Shown: positions 22,083 to 34,090 of the stretch, one piece after another | Layout: each line of letters opens with the position of its first letter | How positions within the stretch are numbered: position 1 is the first letter of the stretch | Assembly (NCBI GenBank): GCA_033398695.1 | Contig: CM065817.1 | Coordinates: forward strand, 68,746,001-68,810,000 | Direction: 5' to 3' | Length of the DNA: 64,000 nt | From: Orobanche coerulescens | Taxonomy: Eukaryota; Streptophyta; Magnoliopsida; Lamiales; Orobanchaceae | Notes under the pieces: model-generated | Told to the model about the DNA's origin: nothing | The model's database searches: none | What the model saw: only the letters and a program-made list of their open reading frames with translations | Program-made: the position numbers and the translations under genes

Positions 22083-24635
22083 ACAATACCAAGAATCCCC
22101 AAAACATCATAACTCATAAGTGTGGAATGAACTATCTGTGCCAAATCCTGTCTGTCGGATTGCACCGTCAAATCTCAAGCTGGATCAAACCCAATATCAC
22201 ATAATATATTTGTAGATCAACTACCACAAAATAATGATAATAAGTCCCGAAACATCAACGTACAGTCCGAATGCTCATACGATCAATAACAATGATCAAC
22301 CAATAAATCTACCGAGAATATCATCGACGTGATAAACTCCAACACGATCAACAAATGATAACAACGACCAAGAATACCATCAACATGATATACTCCAAAC
22401 AATCAATAATAATGGATCTCAAAGAAATAACCCCAGCTGTCTCGGACATACCTCTCGGGCGTATGAACAACCAGTTGCAACTCATCGAACATACCTAACC
22501 ATAAATGGAGGATGAACGAAAAATCCTTGTGGCTCAATGATGGACATCACAGTACGCCTGATCCGGAAATGTGTCCGTGCACATGTCCACCCCATATACG
22601 GAATCCAGGATATAGTGGGGCACGTACCTAATTAGCCTCACAAAGTAACGTCTCGTGTGTATGGTCCAATGCAGAAACATCCATGCACGACCATAGTGTG
22701 CCCGGCTAAAAATCCTACACAATAACCAATCAGCATGCAGATATAACTCCAGGTATGTCACGCTGCAACATGACAACAAAACTCAAAGAATCACATATCT
22801 AATAAGGATCAAAAGACTCACTAAAGTGAACAACGACAATTGACAATGAAAAGTCGACACGACCAATCAATATCCAAACAATAATCCTGGGATCATCATC
22901 CCCAATGAATGATCAACACGATCAATGATCTCAATACAAACAGTCCTGGGATCAGCATCCCTCAACCAAACAATCAACATGAATCCCATCATACGGAACA
23001 TCGACATGCAACATATACAACAATTTACCAGAATAATTATCCTCATAACAGAACAATACTTAAATTACCTCAATGCCGGAGATAATGTCCTTTTAAACCA
23101 ACAACATCCCTGAACGAATACACAGTTATTCGAATAATCTCGAATGAGGTACCGCCCATTAATATCAATAAGACACCATCCCAACACCAATGTCGATACG
23201 ATAAACTATCTTCGATATCCGACATTCCATATCATAGGCCAAGGCTAATTCACATCTCCGTCTTGAGTCAAACACAATTAAATAATATACATTATGATTT
23301 AATCCAAACTAGGGCACAATATACAAACTATCATCCCGACAATTTACATTTTTAATATCATTGCTATATGAATTATATATGAAATGAAAGCAAAACCATT
23401 CATTAACTATTATAAACTGAACAACTATAAACTTGCCTCGATACTGATACAACGAAGTCGTTACCAATTCCATTGCCTTCGTCTACGAGCTCCTCAGCCC
23501 CGACCAAAAGCAATCTATAAACTCTTCAACCTCAACCGCAACACGATGGTTATAATCAACGATCAATTATCGCAACATATTGCAACAATCGATTAACACA
23601 CATTTAATAATAATCAACACTCGGTATAACCAACCAATCAACTCAATGGCTCAACAATACATCGATCAAAGACAAAACTAAATAGTCCAACTCAACAATT
23701 ACGAACTCATATCCACAATACAAACTGAAACTCGATAATCATAATTAACAATCAATATAACCGATCAACAAATCCAACGGTTCTATAATATCTCTATTAA
23801 ACTCAAATCCGAACAACCCAAGTCAAACAATCACGAACCCATAACCATAATACAATTCCATAATCTGATGATCATATCAACAATCAATTTAACCAAGTGT
23901 CTTAACATACTCGACTCCAACTTCAACTTTATATACGAATTAACAAGGTTCCTTCTTGTTCATATTGGTAAATTCATAGGAAACAAATTACCGGTTATTA
24001 TCATGAATAATCATATCAACTTATCCCGATAACGAGGATTACACAACATACCCTATTCCGAATTCAACCGTAAATTCAACATGATATGTTTTACCCTGGT
24101 TCATATTCATAAATATCACACCAATACTATACATTAAGATTATCAATTAATCCAATTCTCCGATCATTCAGCTCGTATGAACGCATATACTCAAAGAAGG
24201 ACAATACTCTCATCAAATTCATAATCAACATTCGTATATCATCAAGACCATACGAAAATCATATCACCTACTCACATAACTTGTCTATTAACATCAACAA
24301 TCATCATCAATATCCGAAAATGATGAGAAGGATTAACCAACATATCTCCAGAAGACGAACAACGTAATTCATACCACAAGAATCGTATCAATGTCCATAT
24401 ATCAACGACAAGGTCAACATAATTCGGCAATCCATCTCACAATCATACTTATCAACTTGTTTATATGATAATCATCAACTCAAGAACACCAATATTCAAT
24501 CCAAAACGAAATCCAAAGTGAATGTTAATTACTTCTTCGAAGAAATGGGTTGATTCTCAAGGTTGAATCTGTTTCCAAGCTTAATGATGTTACAAACGAT
24601 CAACTCCATGATACTCAAGTGTTATAAACAATCAA
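22083..24635 (-). repeat. AC-rich LTR-like stretch of gypsy type, copy 1
   Basis: No gene. Around 22540-22760 the minus strand (TGTAGGATTTTTAGCCGG..., TGAGGCTAATTAGGTAC) resembles the R/U5 part of the gypsy D LTR (60140-60250: GGAATTTTTAGTCGAGCAC, GTGAGACTAATTAGGTAC). I read this as part of a second, rearranged LTR of the gypsy C lineage. Its right end abuts copia E, cut in mid-RT, at about 24635. Confidence 0.5.
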
Positions 24636-27605
24636 CTACAAGCCTTTAGGCTGCTCCATATAGATTTCCTCCTCGAGAAATCCATTAAGGAAAGCCATCT
24701 TTACATCCATTTGCCATATCTCATAATCGTGGTAGGCATCTATAGCAAGCATTATGCGAATAGACTTGATCATGGCTACGGGCGAGAAGGTATCGCGATA
24801 ATTGATCCCTTCCTTTTGGGTATAACCCTTGGCCACAATCGTGGCCTTATAGGCGTCAACCTTGCCATCCCCATCAGTCTTTCTCTTGTAGATCCACTTG
24901 TTCCCAATAGTCACTATGCCCTCGGTGCGGTCTACTAGAGTCCAAACCTGATTGACATGCATCGAGTCTACCTCAGCTTCTATAGCTTCACGCTATTTCG
25001 CGGAGTCTACATCCACGATCGCTTGGTCATAGGTCGTTGGTCGGTCTCTTGGCTATCACCTGGAACCTCATGGAGACCCAGCTCCTCCAAGTGTACAAGG
25101 CCATACCTCACAGGTAAATGAGACACCCTACTATACCTACGAGGTGGTTGTACTTGTGTTTCAGAAGGTTCGGTTCCAATTTCTTGCACAGGTGTCTCAT
25201 GAGGAGTTTCATTGTATTCTTCCAAAGAAATACTTCTACCTGCTCCGCCTTCCTGAATGAACTCATCTTCTAGGAAGTGTGCTTGTAAAACAACAACAAT
25301 CTTTCAGTCTTCGGGCATGAAGAATAGATAACCCATCGTACCAGATAGGAATCCAATGAAACGTCCCTTCACGGACCTCGCTTCCAACTTCTCCAACTTA
25401 ATATTCTTGACATAGGCGGGACATCCCCAAATCCTAATGTGATCAAGACTTGGTTTCCTACCCTCCCACATCTCATGTGGAGTTTTAGGAACGGATTTCG
25501 AATGACATCTGTTCAAGATATAGGCCGCAGTCAGGAGTGCATATCCCATAGGTAAATCGGTAAGTCAGTATAGCCTAGCATAGAACGGACCATGTTCAAC
25601 AAGGTCCGGTTCCTTCTTTCTGACACACCATTTAATTGAGGAGTAGCTGGAGGTGTTAGTTGTGATACTATTCCATGTTCATTTAAGAACTCGTCAAACT
25701 CCGTACTCATATACTCGCCACCTCGGTCCGACCAAAGTACTTTGATATGATTACCAGTTTGTTTTTCGACTAGGGTCTTTAATTCCTGGAATTTCTCAAA
25801 GGCCTCGGATTTATGTTTCATAAATATACATAACCATACCTAGTATGATCATCTGTAAACGTAATGAAATATTGATATCCATCACGTGCTGCTTCCAAAG
25901 CACCACATACGTCGGCATGGATTAATCCTAGTTTATCAGCGGATCTTTCGAAAAGTCCCTATGAAGGGGGACTTAGTCATTTTGCCTTTAAGGCAAGATT
26001 CAAAAGTAGAAAAGGGATCCAATCCCAATGGACCCATAAGCCCATCCTTTTCCATTTTGTAAACCTTGGTCTGACCAACATGACCAAGTCTAAGATGCCA
26101 TTTCAAAACTTGATTAGTTTCATCCCTACCACGCTTCCTAGTCATAGTATTCACAACGACTTTGTTACTAAGGTTCAGATGATACAGTCCATTTAACAAT
26201 GTAGCAGTGCCCACTAGTTTATTTCTAAAATAAATTTTGCACGATCCATCAACAATGAAAAATGAAAAGCCTTTCCGATCCATGACCGGAATGGATATAA
26301 TGTTTTTATGCCCCTTGGGCAAAACAAGTACATCTTCTAAATTTAAAACAAAGCCGGATTCTAAACACAAAAGAAGTGATACTATATCAGTTGCCTCGAC
26401 ACAATGCCCGCTTCTGACAGTAATCATCACTTCCCCAGCTCCAAACTTCCTACATTGTTCCAGATACTGATTCACGGTACAAATATGAGAACTAGCACCT
26501 GAATCCAGTATCCAAGAAGTAGAAAATACAGTAGCAGAACAATTTGTTTCCAAAACTAAAAGTTTTGTACCTGAAGCGCCATGAAGAATCGGACAATCTA
26601 TAGCCCAGTGGCCCAGCTCAATGCATTTGAGACATGAATCCTTCTTCTTATTGCTCTTGGGAACCAACGGGGCCTTGCCCTTACCCTTAAGGTCCTTGAA
26701 TTGTGGTCCTGTCTGCTTCTTGGTCTTTTTCTTCTTATTCTTAGACCTCCGAGGTCCGGAAGATATCACAAGGGTAGACTCCTTCATCCGTGGAGTCTTC
26801 ATATGAGACTGAGCGGTCACCAGTTTGTTCATCAACCCTGCTAAATTGCACGCAATCTCATTGCAGTTGAAATTCATAACAAACTGTGAGAAAGAATCAA
26901 GGAGAGACTGTAGGATTAGGTCAGTCTGAAGAGAAGTATCCATCTTAAAATCAAGAGCCTCTAATCTCTCAATCATAGATATCATTTTGACGACGTGGTC
27001 CCAACCTTATCACCTTTCTTCATCCTTGCACCGAACAGTTGCTTGGATATCTCATATCTAGCAGTTCGATTGTGCTCACCATGAAGCTCGGTTAAGTGAG
27101 ATAAAATCTGCCTAGCAGAAATCATTTTCTCATGAGCTCTCTGAAGCTCATTAGACATAGAAGCCATCATATAAGCACGGAATTTTATGTCATCCTTAAC
27201 CCATTTTTCGTGGTTTTCAATCCCTTCCTGATTGGCTCTTGTCCGCACTGGAGGCGCCAAAATGTTTGTCTCCAAGACCTATCCCAGTGCCTCTATACTG
27301 AGGACTATCATGATATTGAGGAACCAATCCACAAAGTTAGGTCCGATTAAGGTGTTCTTTTCGAGTAAAATTGCGAGTGGGTTCATTGTCATATTGAGAG
27401 TTATGTTCGTCTGCATTAAGTACGAAAGATTAATTAGTGACTCGTTCAATAATGATATGAGTATAGAATTAAGGTCTTTTCTATTCTTTAACCCAGCTTC
27501 CACTATTTTTATCGGAATAACACAATCCCATGTGAAATCCGGAAGTATCGGTCGCTCTACTTCATAGTGGTGATCGAGTTCTTTATAAATTTTAATAGAG
27601 GGCAA
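24636..27605 (-). pseudogene. Copia E gag-pol, 3' truncated, copy 1
   Basis: The minus strand gives gag (MNPLAILLEKNTLIGPNFVDW ... QLFGARMKKG), zinc knuckle CLKCIELGHWAIDC, protease WILDSGASSHIC, GAG-pre-integrase block (WHLRLGHVGQTKVYKM), integrase core with WSDRGGEY and a linker (WGCPAYVKNIKLEKLEARS). It ends in the RT N-half (WIYKRKTDGDGKVDAYKA ... DVKMAFLNGFLEEEIYMEQ), cut before the catalytic Asp pair. There are several frameshifts and stops (near 27279, 26985, 25930, 25830, 25540, 25300 and 24965). The zinc knuckle has Gly-to-Ile and Arg-to-Ile changes relative to copy 2. The start of gag at the MNPL Met near 27408 is more likely than the upstream Met at 27605. Confidence 0.9.
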
Positions 27606-29020
27606 CCGAACAGGTTTCTAGTCTATTAATTTTCATAAAGTGGTGTCCAACACCAACCCATGTAATGGATGATTCGATCTTCTTTTTCCCCTTGTTCACT
27701 CCCCTCAACCTATACGGTTTCTATGGTTCGTGAACAAGCTAAGTTTATACCATCGACGTAAATCAGTTTCACAATTGAATCTTATTCGGTAACCGAACAA
27801 GTTTCTAGGGATAAACTTTGCTCCAACTGAAGGCATCCAATGCGCTCTCGGTAATTTATCCATCCTCCCCAAACGACTACCCCGATAACTCGGAAGCATA
27901 GCACATCCGGTTTGGATTTCAATTTTTCGAAAGCTAGATGGAGGGAAGGAAAACCTTGAAATATTTTAAGCTTAATGATTTGTCGTGGGAGAATTTTCGC
28001 GATTAATGTTAGACTTTGCACATTAATTCATTTAAGCGCGTTTGTAGCATTCATACCATATAAATAAACATTCACAACCTAGTTGCTACCAACATGTAGT
28101 TCATGGACCATTCCTAGAATCAAAAACTCCATAATCTAATACAAGTCTTCGGTCTTGAATCTTCTTCTTCTCGACCGAATCTTCCTCCGCTCTTCGTCAT
28201 TACATATAATTTTTACATTGAAAAATTGCATCCTAAATACAAATAATTCAAGTAAAATAAATAGGCTCAAAACGGCCTTTACAACCCAATCGAATAAAAC
28301 CGAACGATTCAAAACTAAGTCCATGAACCACATCACCATTCAAAAGCATCCATCCAATAAATACTAAATAAATGGATACAACATATAAATATTTATTGAT
28401 TAAATGGATACAACATATAAATATATATTGATCCAATCAATAAATAGAATTGATCCAATCAATTCACACAACCGGTAATATGGAAACGTTCAAAATAATT
28501 CGGTCATCCAAAAGTATTCCAATTAATCAAATTTCCCTTATAAAATAAAATACCATAAATCATTTAAACATATTAAATCTAATTTAACATGCGGGAGATT
28601 AATTTTCAGGAACACACGAAAAAACGGATCGGGACTGCCTGCCCGATACGGCCCTTGCCGATTGGCACGGTCGGGTCACCCATCCAGTCGCTAGACTGGC
28701 CGCTGGACACGGCCCGTGTAAAAAATGACACGGTCGGGTCACCCGGGCAGACTTTCCCCTTCGTCCGAAAAGTCGTCCAACGATGATTTAGTGCTAGATT
28801 TTCGACCGGATATCCAATATCAATATTTTCCAACTTTCATATCTTCAATATAAATCACATTTTCCAGAAATTAAAGATTTATATTTAGACATAAATTTAC
28901 GAAAAATATAACTACAACGAACAAAAAACATACATCACGATTATGACTATAAATGATTACAAAATCACCATCCAATCAAGCGTTCCAAATGCTAAATATC
29001 ATATAAACGATTGCAAGACC
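27606..29020 (-). other. Copia E untranslated leader, copy 1
   Basis: About 1.4 kb between PBS and gag without a credible ORF. It holds the GC-rich repeat at 28625-28755 and AT-rich sequence with ATAAATAT-like direct repeats near 28370-28450. Confidence 0.55.
28625..28755. repeat. GC-rich repeat/palindrome cluster in copia E leader, copy 1
   Basis: CACGGTCGGGTCACCC occurs twice (about 28667 and 28730). ACACGGCCCGTGT (two 6-bp arms, one centre base) lies at about 28708, and ATACGGCCC near 28647. It stands out in an AT-rich leader. It is a weaker, shorter relative in style of the three LTR palindrome arrays. On the minus strand, ATTTTATAAGG lies ~80 bp further along. Confidence 0.6.
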
Positions 29021-29036
29021 TACTCTCCGATACCAC
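29021..29036 (-). other. Primer binding site of copia E, copy 1
   Basis: The minus strand reads CCAACA AGTGGTATCGGAGAGT, right after the LTR end. It resembles the usual TGGTATCAGAGC complement of initiator tRNA-Met with one change. Confidence 0.7.
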
Positions 29037-30893
29037 TGTTGGGATTCAGTGACTAAAACGATGGCCCATCAGAAGCGGTAAAACGAAAATTAATTCGATC
29101 CGAATCCCTACGAGGATCGATCAAGCTACGTATATACGAATATAAAACGAAAACAAGGAAGATTAGAAATCATACCCTCGTAGTCCGTTGATTAAATGGT
29201 GTACTCCTTGAAGACGATTCCCCAAGCTTTAAATGCTTTCCACGAATCCAATCAGCTCCACGCTCTTGTATGATCCAACACCGAAAGCACCACGTCTCTA
29301 CTTTCCATGCGCCAACGAAACGATCGGAATTACAACGCCTTTGCTATCCTTGAAGGATACGGCTAGAGCAAGGTTGTAGGAACTTGTAAATTAAGATCAC
29401 AACACTCCAAGTGTTTAATCTATATCTCTCAAATAATCTCTCGATTTTTCTCCAAGAAAACTCAAGAACAAATGAAGAGGAGGAAGAAGACTTGGAGAAA
29501 ACTATTTTCTCTCTCTTTCTCTTAAACTCACAGATGAATGCACACTTCCATGAGTGAGGTAGTCTTCACATCTTTTATTCTCATTCAAATCAAGACCATA
29601 TCACCTTTTCCATATAAAAAGAGATTTGATATCTCTTAAGGTCATAAGTCTTCCATTATTAAAATGGAGACAAAGACCAAGATGGGAATAGGTGAGGGGG
29701 GCACCCATCTAGAAGGAATCAGATGAGTTTGGTTCGTTTCGGACTCCCATGAGTCCAAACAGATAAACTCCAATTCTGTTCTGATGTATTTATATCAATT
29801 AATTAATCTAATTAATTAATCATATCAAATACAATATAATATAATTAATTTCTCCAAGAAATAATTATATCTATGAATTAAATTAATCACCTGTAATTTA
29901 TTTAATTCATTAGACCGTAATAAATTCATCCAATAAATTAATTTAGAGATCCAATGTCCCAAAGTTAATTAGACATCCAATGTCCAATAAATTAGATATA
30001 TAATATCTAATATTTATAAAGAGGTAATAAGCTCGATTTATTCCGTCGTCAATCCTATTGCGCGACTCGGTAGGTCCGTCTCAATTAGCAATGGGAGGAA
30101 CCAAAGAGTAGTAGCACCACCTAGCCAGCCTGGCGGCCTACACTGTACCCCAACTGAGAACGAATGATATGGGATCATTCAAGAACCATTCGGTCGTGAA
30201 TACCAATATACGTATAAACCCTTCTTTCAAATGTCCCGATCAAGTTATAGGGTCACAGTCAGTGAAACCCTATATGTACTTGACGCTATACATGAGTTAG
30301 TGCAAATAGAGATCATCGAGCTCTCGTGTATCTAATACAACTAGCTCCAATGCTTTGGCCAAAGACTTATGATTTCATCCGCCAATAACCGCATAGGACA
30401 TATAACCTGTTCACTAACAGGAGAAAGAATTATATCTTGAGATTCAATAGGACCTGCTACTTTCTCGTCAAGACGCACATCGAGGTTGACCCCCACCTTC
30501 CGGTTTTCGGGGTTGAACTACTCTAATGAAAATCTTAACGTCACAAGCACATCCCTACTAAATCTTCAAGTCGAAGGTTCACGAATACCTATCACAACTT
30601 TCGATTCCGTCATTGACTGTCCCGGAGTGAAATCCATGTGACGAATCAAGGGTGAGTCGGTTCGAGTGTACTAATCCAATTAGCATACCTATAACGTGTG
30701 CTTCCACTAACCATTAGTGTTCGACAGGCACTCTCCAAGTCAAAGGACACGTCATACAAGTCTTCACATAAACTAAACGCCCAGTCAAGTTTCATCGACT
30801 TGCGAACGATTAAGTATTTGAGCCATAAATCTTTCCAGTGCCGATCTCCTTATCTAATAAGGAGTGGAATGTTTTGCTCTCAAATACATAGAC

Positions 30894-30932
<39 letters not shown>

Positions 30933-31062
30933 TCAGGAACGCCAGTGACTTCCAGTAAATAAAGAAACATACAATTGCGTTATGATAATATTTCACATAA
31001 TAAAAAGTACAATGCCCTCACTGAACATCCTCTGAGTGGCATTCGAAGGCATACTCCTAACA
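29037..31062 (-). repeat. Copia E 5' LTR (2026 bp), copy 1
   Basis: On the element strand it runs TGTTAGGAGTATGCC ... GAATCCCAACA, with TGTT/AACA termini, followed by the PBS. The start is of a common plant copia LTR type. It includes a (TA)n tract. ORFs inside are not credible. Confidence 0.8.
30898..30929. repeat. (TA)n microsatellite, copy 1
   Basis: About 15 TA units, reduced in block copy 2 to an interrupted ATATATATATTT (49845-49858). This length change accounts for part of the offset shift between the block copies. Confidence 0.9.
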
Positions 31063-31502
31063 GCATGTTTCCACTGCGATTCTAGGTTGAAGCGAAAAAT
31101 ACACAAAACCACTGTATCATCAAAAGGCACCACAACAAAACCGCATATGAGGTATAGAACAATAAAACCCCTATGGTTGCATATTCACATTATTAGTTGC
31201 AGCTGTTATGTTCACAACAACGGGAAAAATCAGCTCAAGATCTTCGATGAGAAGTCTGATGAAGGAATAGTCGTCACGTATTCATCTGTCAGCAAGGAAT
31301 ATGAAAGAAAAAAATGGTCTAGTCATAAGAAATAAGTCTAGACTATTTTCCCACGATTACAGACAGGAATAAGGCATAGTCAATGATGAAAACATTTGCC
31401 CGTGTAGCCACATTAGAAGCCATCACAATATTCCTAGCATTTACAGCTCACAAGAACTTCATTGTATATCAAATGGACGTTAACAGTGCACTCATAAATG
31501 GT
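31063..31502 (+). pseudogene. Copia F pol scrap (+), copy 1
   Basis: The + strand encodes an integrase C-terminal piece (CYVHNNGKNQLKIFDEKSDEGIV, about 31205-31275), then, after ~110 bp of decayed sequence, an RT piece (TFARVATLEAITIFLAF and [15 protein letters not shown], about 31390-31500). The region between them in a normal copia pol is deleted. The RT is interrupted at about 31503 by the sequence listed next. Confidence 0.75.
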
Positions 31503-31696
31503 CACTACGCCATATATGGTCTTTACCAACACATGGGACAGGTGTTGCCACGTCAAATGTTGCCTTATATGGCTAAATTTAGAATAAATTCGATATAAGG
31601 CAACACTGTAATTTCATGTTGCAGTTGGTATCAAATAATGTTACCTTAAATATAATTAAACCTTCAATGCCAACACTTATGTGGGTGTTGCAGTAG
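31503..31696. mobile_element. Small non-autonomous DNA-transposon-like insert, copy 1
   Basis: It begins CACTACGCCATATATGG exactly where the copia RT motif breaks, and holds a perfect 13-bp inverted repeat (TGTTGCCTTATAT 31558-31570, ATATAAGGCAACA 31593-31605). It ends about GTGTTGCAGTAG. The CACTA start suggests a CACTA-type remnant, but the terminal inverted repeats are weak. Copy 2 is at about 50433-50626. Confidence 0.3.
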
Positions 31697-31990
31697 ATAT
31701 GGCTGGAAAAATATACTGGAAGTACCGTATACTGTACTTATCGTACCAAAAAAATACCAAAAATACCGAGTTTTCGGTATACCATAATTTTCAGTATGGT
31801 ATGATACCGCATCGCTTGATTTCAGCACGGAAACTATATGGAATATTTGATACCTCCTAGATACCATTGTCAGATCAATTTGGTATGTATCGAATTTTTC
31901 GATATATACCGATATCTCTGTATATTCACATACCATTATGTATTGATTTCCCGGTATATACCGGAATGCCGATATATTTTGCAATTTTTG
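31697..31990. repeat. GGTATACC-rich stretch, copy 1
   Basis: Many short GGTATACC/CGGTAT half-palindromes (e.g. TTCGGTATACCATAA, CCGGTATATACCGG). Copy 2 (50627-50920) keeps more of them. This is an AT-rich repeat of unknown family; I see no terminal repeats or ORF. Confidence 0.5.
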
Positions 31991-32900
31991 ATGCATATTT
32001 ATAATTTTATAGGTTATAAATCTACTAAGTGTACACTTATTAAAAATACAAAATAGAATTTAAAACTTAGAATTGGAATTTAGAACTCAAGTACTCAACC
32101 CTAATTTCAGATTTCAGTTTCTGCCTCCTAACCCATCGCAAACCCAAACCATCAGCTGTGGGATGTCTTCACCGATCCGGACTCTGGCGCGCTGCTCTCG
32201 AGTCTCCTCGCGTTGCCTCGCAATTTGTCTCGTTGAGATCTCCTCGTGCTGCCTATTTTGTTCCGACTTCCGCTAGCCGCGTCCATATATGGAGGTTTTG
32301 GTAATACAAAAGACAGAATCATTTAATGTTGGGTTTGTCAAGTTCCATATTGGGTAAATGAGATATCAATTTCATAGGTTTATTGAGCATGTACGTTAAT
32401 ACTGTGGTGCCTGGTGCTGCCTTATCCATCATTCTTCTTTTTGTTAATCATTGTAGCTGTAGAAATTCTGCAGTGACAATAGTCTCCTTGTAGATGTTTT
32501 TATATTAATTAGCCTTGTCTCAATTGATATTGAACGATTGAATTTTGTTGCTTAAGGGATATGCTTTTGAGAACTCTAATAATTATGGAAAAGAACTATC
32601 TTGGAAGAGCGGCGTCAATCCTTTTCTGTTATTTCAGTTGAAACACAGTGAATCACCGCTTCTCTCTTCTCTTTAAGAAGATGCTGATGAATTGGTTTAT
32701 GTGGTAAATTAGTTTGAAGGTACTCCTATTCAATCTACGAGTCTTATGTGCTTGGGTTTTGGGAAGAATTGGAGCAACTTGAAGGACTAACATTTCTGTT
32801 TTAGTACTTGTAATAATCATTTCTACATTAGAACCTTGCTTGAATATGCTTCAGATCATAACCTGTAGGTCACTAAGTATACAGGATACAGATTGGAAAT
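31991..32900. other. No recognisable gene, copy 1
   Basis: About 0.9 kb with a GC-richer patch at 32150-32280 whose ORF (67 codons) matches no family I know. The rest is AT-rich. It ends at GAAAT, the likely target-site duplication of copia B. Confidence 0.5.
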
Positions 32901-33954
32901 TGTTTTAAACAACAAGCTGTACGGTTTTCAAATATGAGTGCGTAGCAGAAGTCTTATTAAAGTGAGTTTCTATAAATACAGCAACTAAATATGAAGTGTA
33001 TACTTAAAAATAATCACGAATATTAAAACAGTAAATGTAGAAGATAACTGACACGATAATTAAAGTGGTTCGAGGTAAACCCCTCTACGTCCACTGGTCC
33101 TCCACACAGGAGTGAAAATGTTTATTATAAATACCACGTACACAACTACGTATTTATAATCAAACCTAATCAATATATCGTTCACACAAATTGATATAAT
33201 GATCTTAGCCTTCAACCGTTCACATAGGTTGGTTTAAGCTATCACTTGACTGACTTCTTCACACACAGTTCCGAAGCTTCATCTCTTCAATGCAAGTCCA
33301 TCACACACAGTTTAGGAATAGCAAGGTTTCCCAGTCCACACAGGGCTGATGGATTTTGTTCAAGGGTAGAACAATGATTGAACAACAACTTTTTACTTTC
33401 TGAGCTTTTAGCTGATGATGTGTTGTTCACAGTTTGAGCACTTGTATATCTCTTGTTTCAGAATAGCAGTATGCTTTGGGAGATATGTTTGCTCAGATGT
33501 ATATGATGATAACTTCGTATTTTTCAAGTATATGTGATCTTCAAACTCTGGAGATATATATAGCCTTCTTTGAATATATCCGTTGAGATAGATCCGTTGA
33601 GCAGGATTCCGTTCCAACAGGATGATGTGTTTGAATAAAACACGATCCGTATTTTGCGCTAGATTGAAGATCTCTGATGGCTTGGTATTTAAATACTTTA
33701 TCCTTTAGTATTTAAATATATCTTCTCAAATGGGACTTTGAATTTAGTGAATACCAAAGATTCCTTCTTATCCTGTATGGAAACTGTATGGAATGATAGC
33801 TGTATTGTCGATTCGAGACAGCTTCCATATTTAGTCTTATGAGACTTCTTTGCTGTATGATTGATTCACTGTATGCTGGGGCTACGAGAAGTCTTCGATA
33901 CAGGATGATACCTTTGATCAGATTTTCGTCTCAAAATTTGTCATTTTCTCAACA
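32901..33954 (-). repeat. Copia B-family 3' LTR (1054 bp), copy 1
   Basis: On the + strand it runs TGTTTTAAACAAC ... TTTTCTCAACA. The element strand has a TATA (GGCTATATATATCTCC, about + 33550), then AATAAA and GGAGGACCAGTGG, a usual copia R/U5 arrangement. GAAAT lies at the left. No 5' LTR is available for comparison and a classical PPT is not evident next to 33954, so limits are tentative. Confidence 0.55.
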
Positions 33955-34090
33955 AGAGAGGAGAGCACCTACGACATATCTTGAATTTTCTTGTCGTGGG
34001 CTCGAAGCTGGAACCGGTTTCAATCATAGCAGATGCTGTCTTGGCCTCGGACACGCGTAGCTTTGATTTTTATTCTCTCAGGATCTGCTC

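Larger units (their letters stand above)
24636..31062 (-). mobile_element. Ty1/copia element E (-), 3' truncated, copy 1
   Basis: Element order on the minus strand: 5' LTR (31062 to 29037), PBS, a 1.4-1.6-kb leader, gag, protease, integrase, RT. It stops at 24636 inside RT, before the YVDD active site, where the LTR-like AC-rich stretch begins. RNase H and the 3' LTR are lost. Confidence 0.85.
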
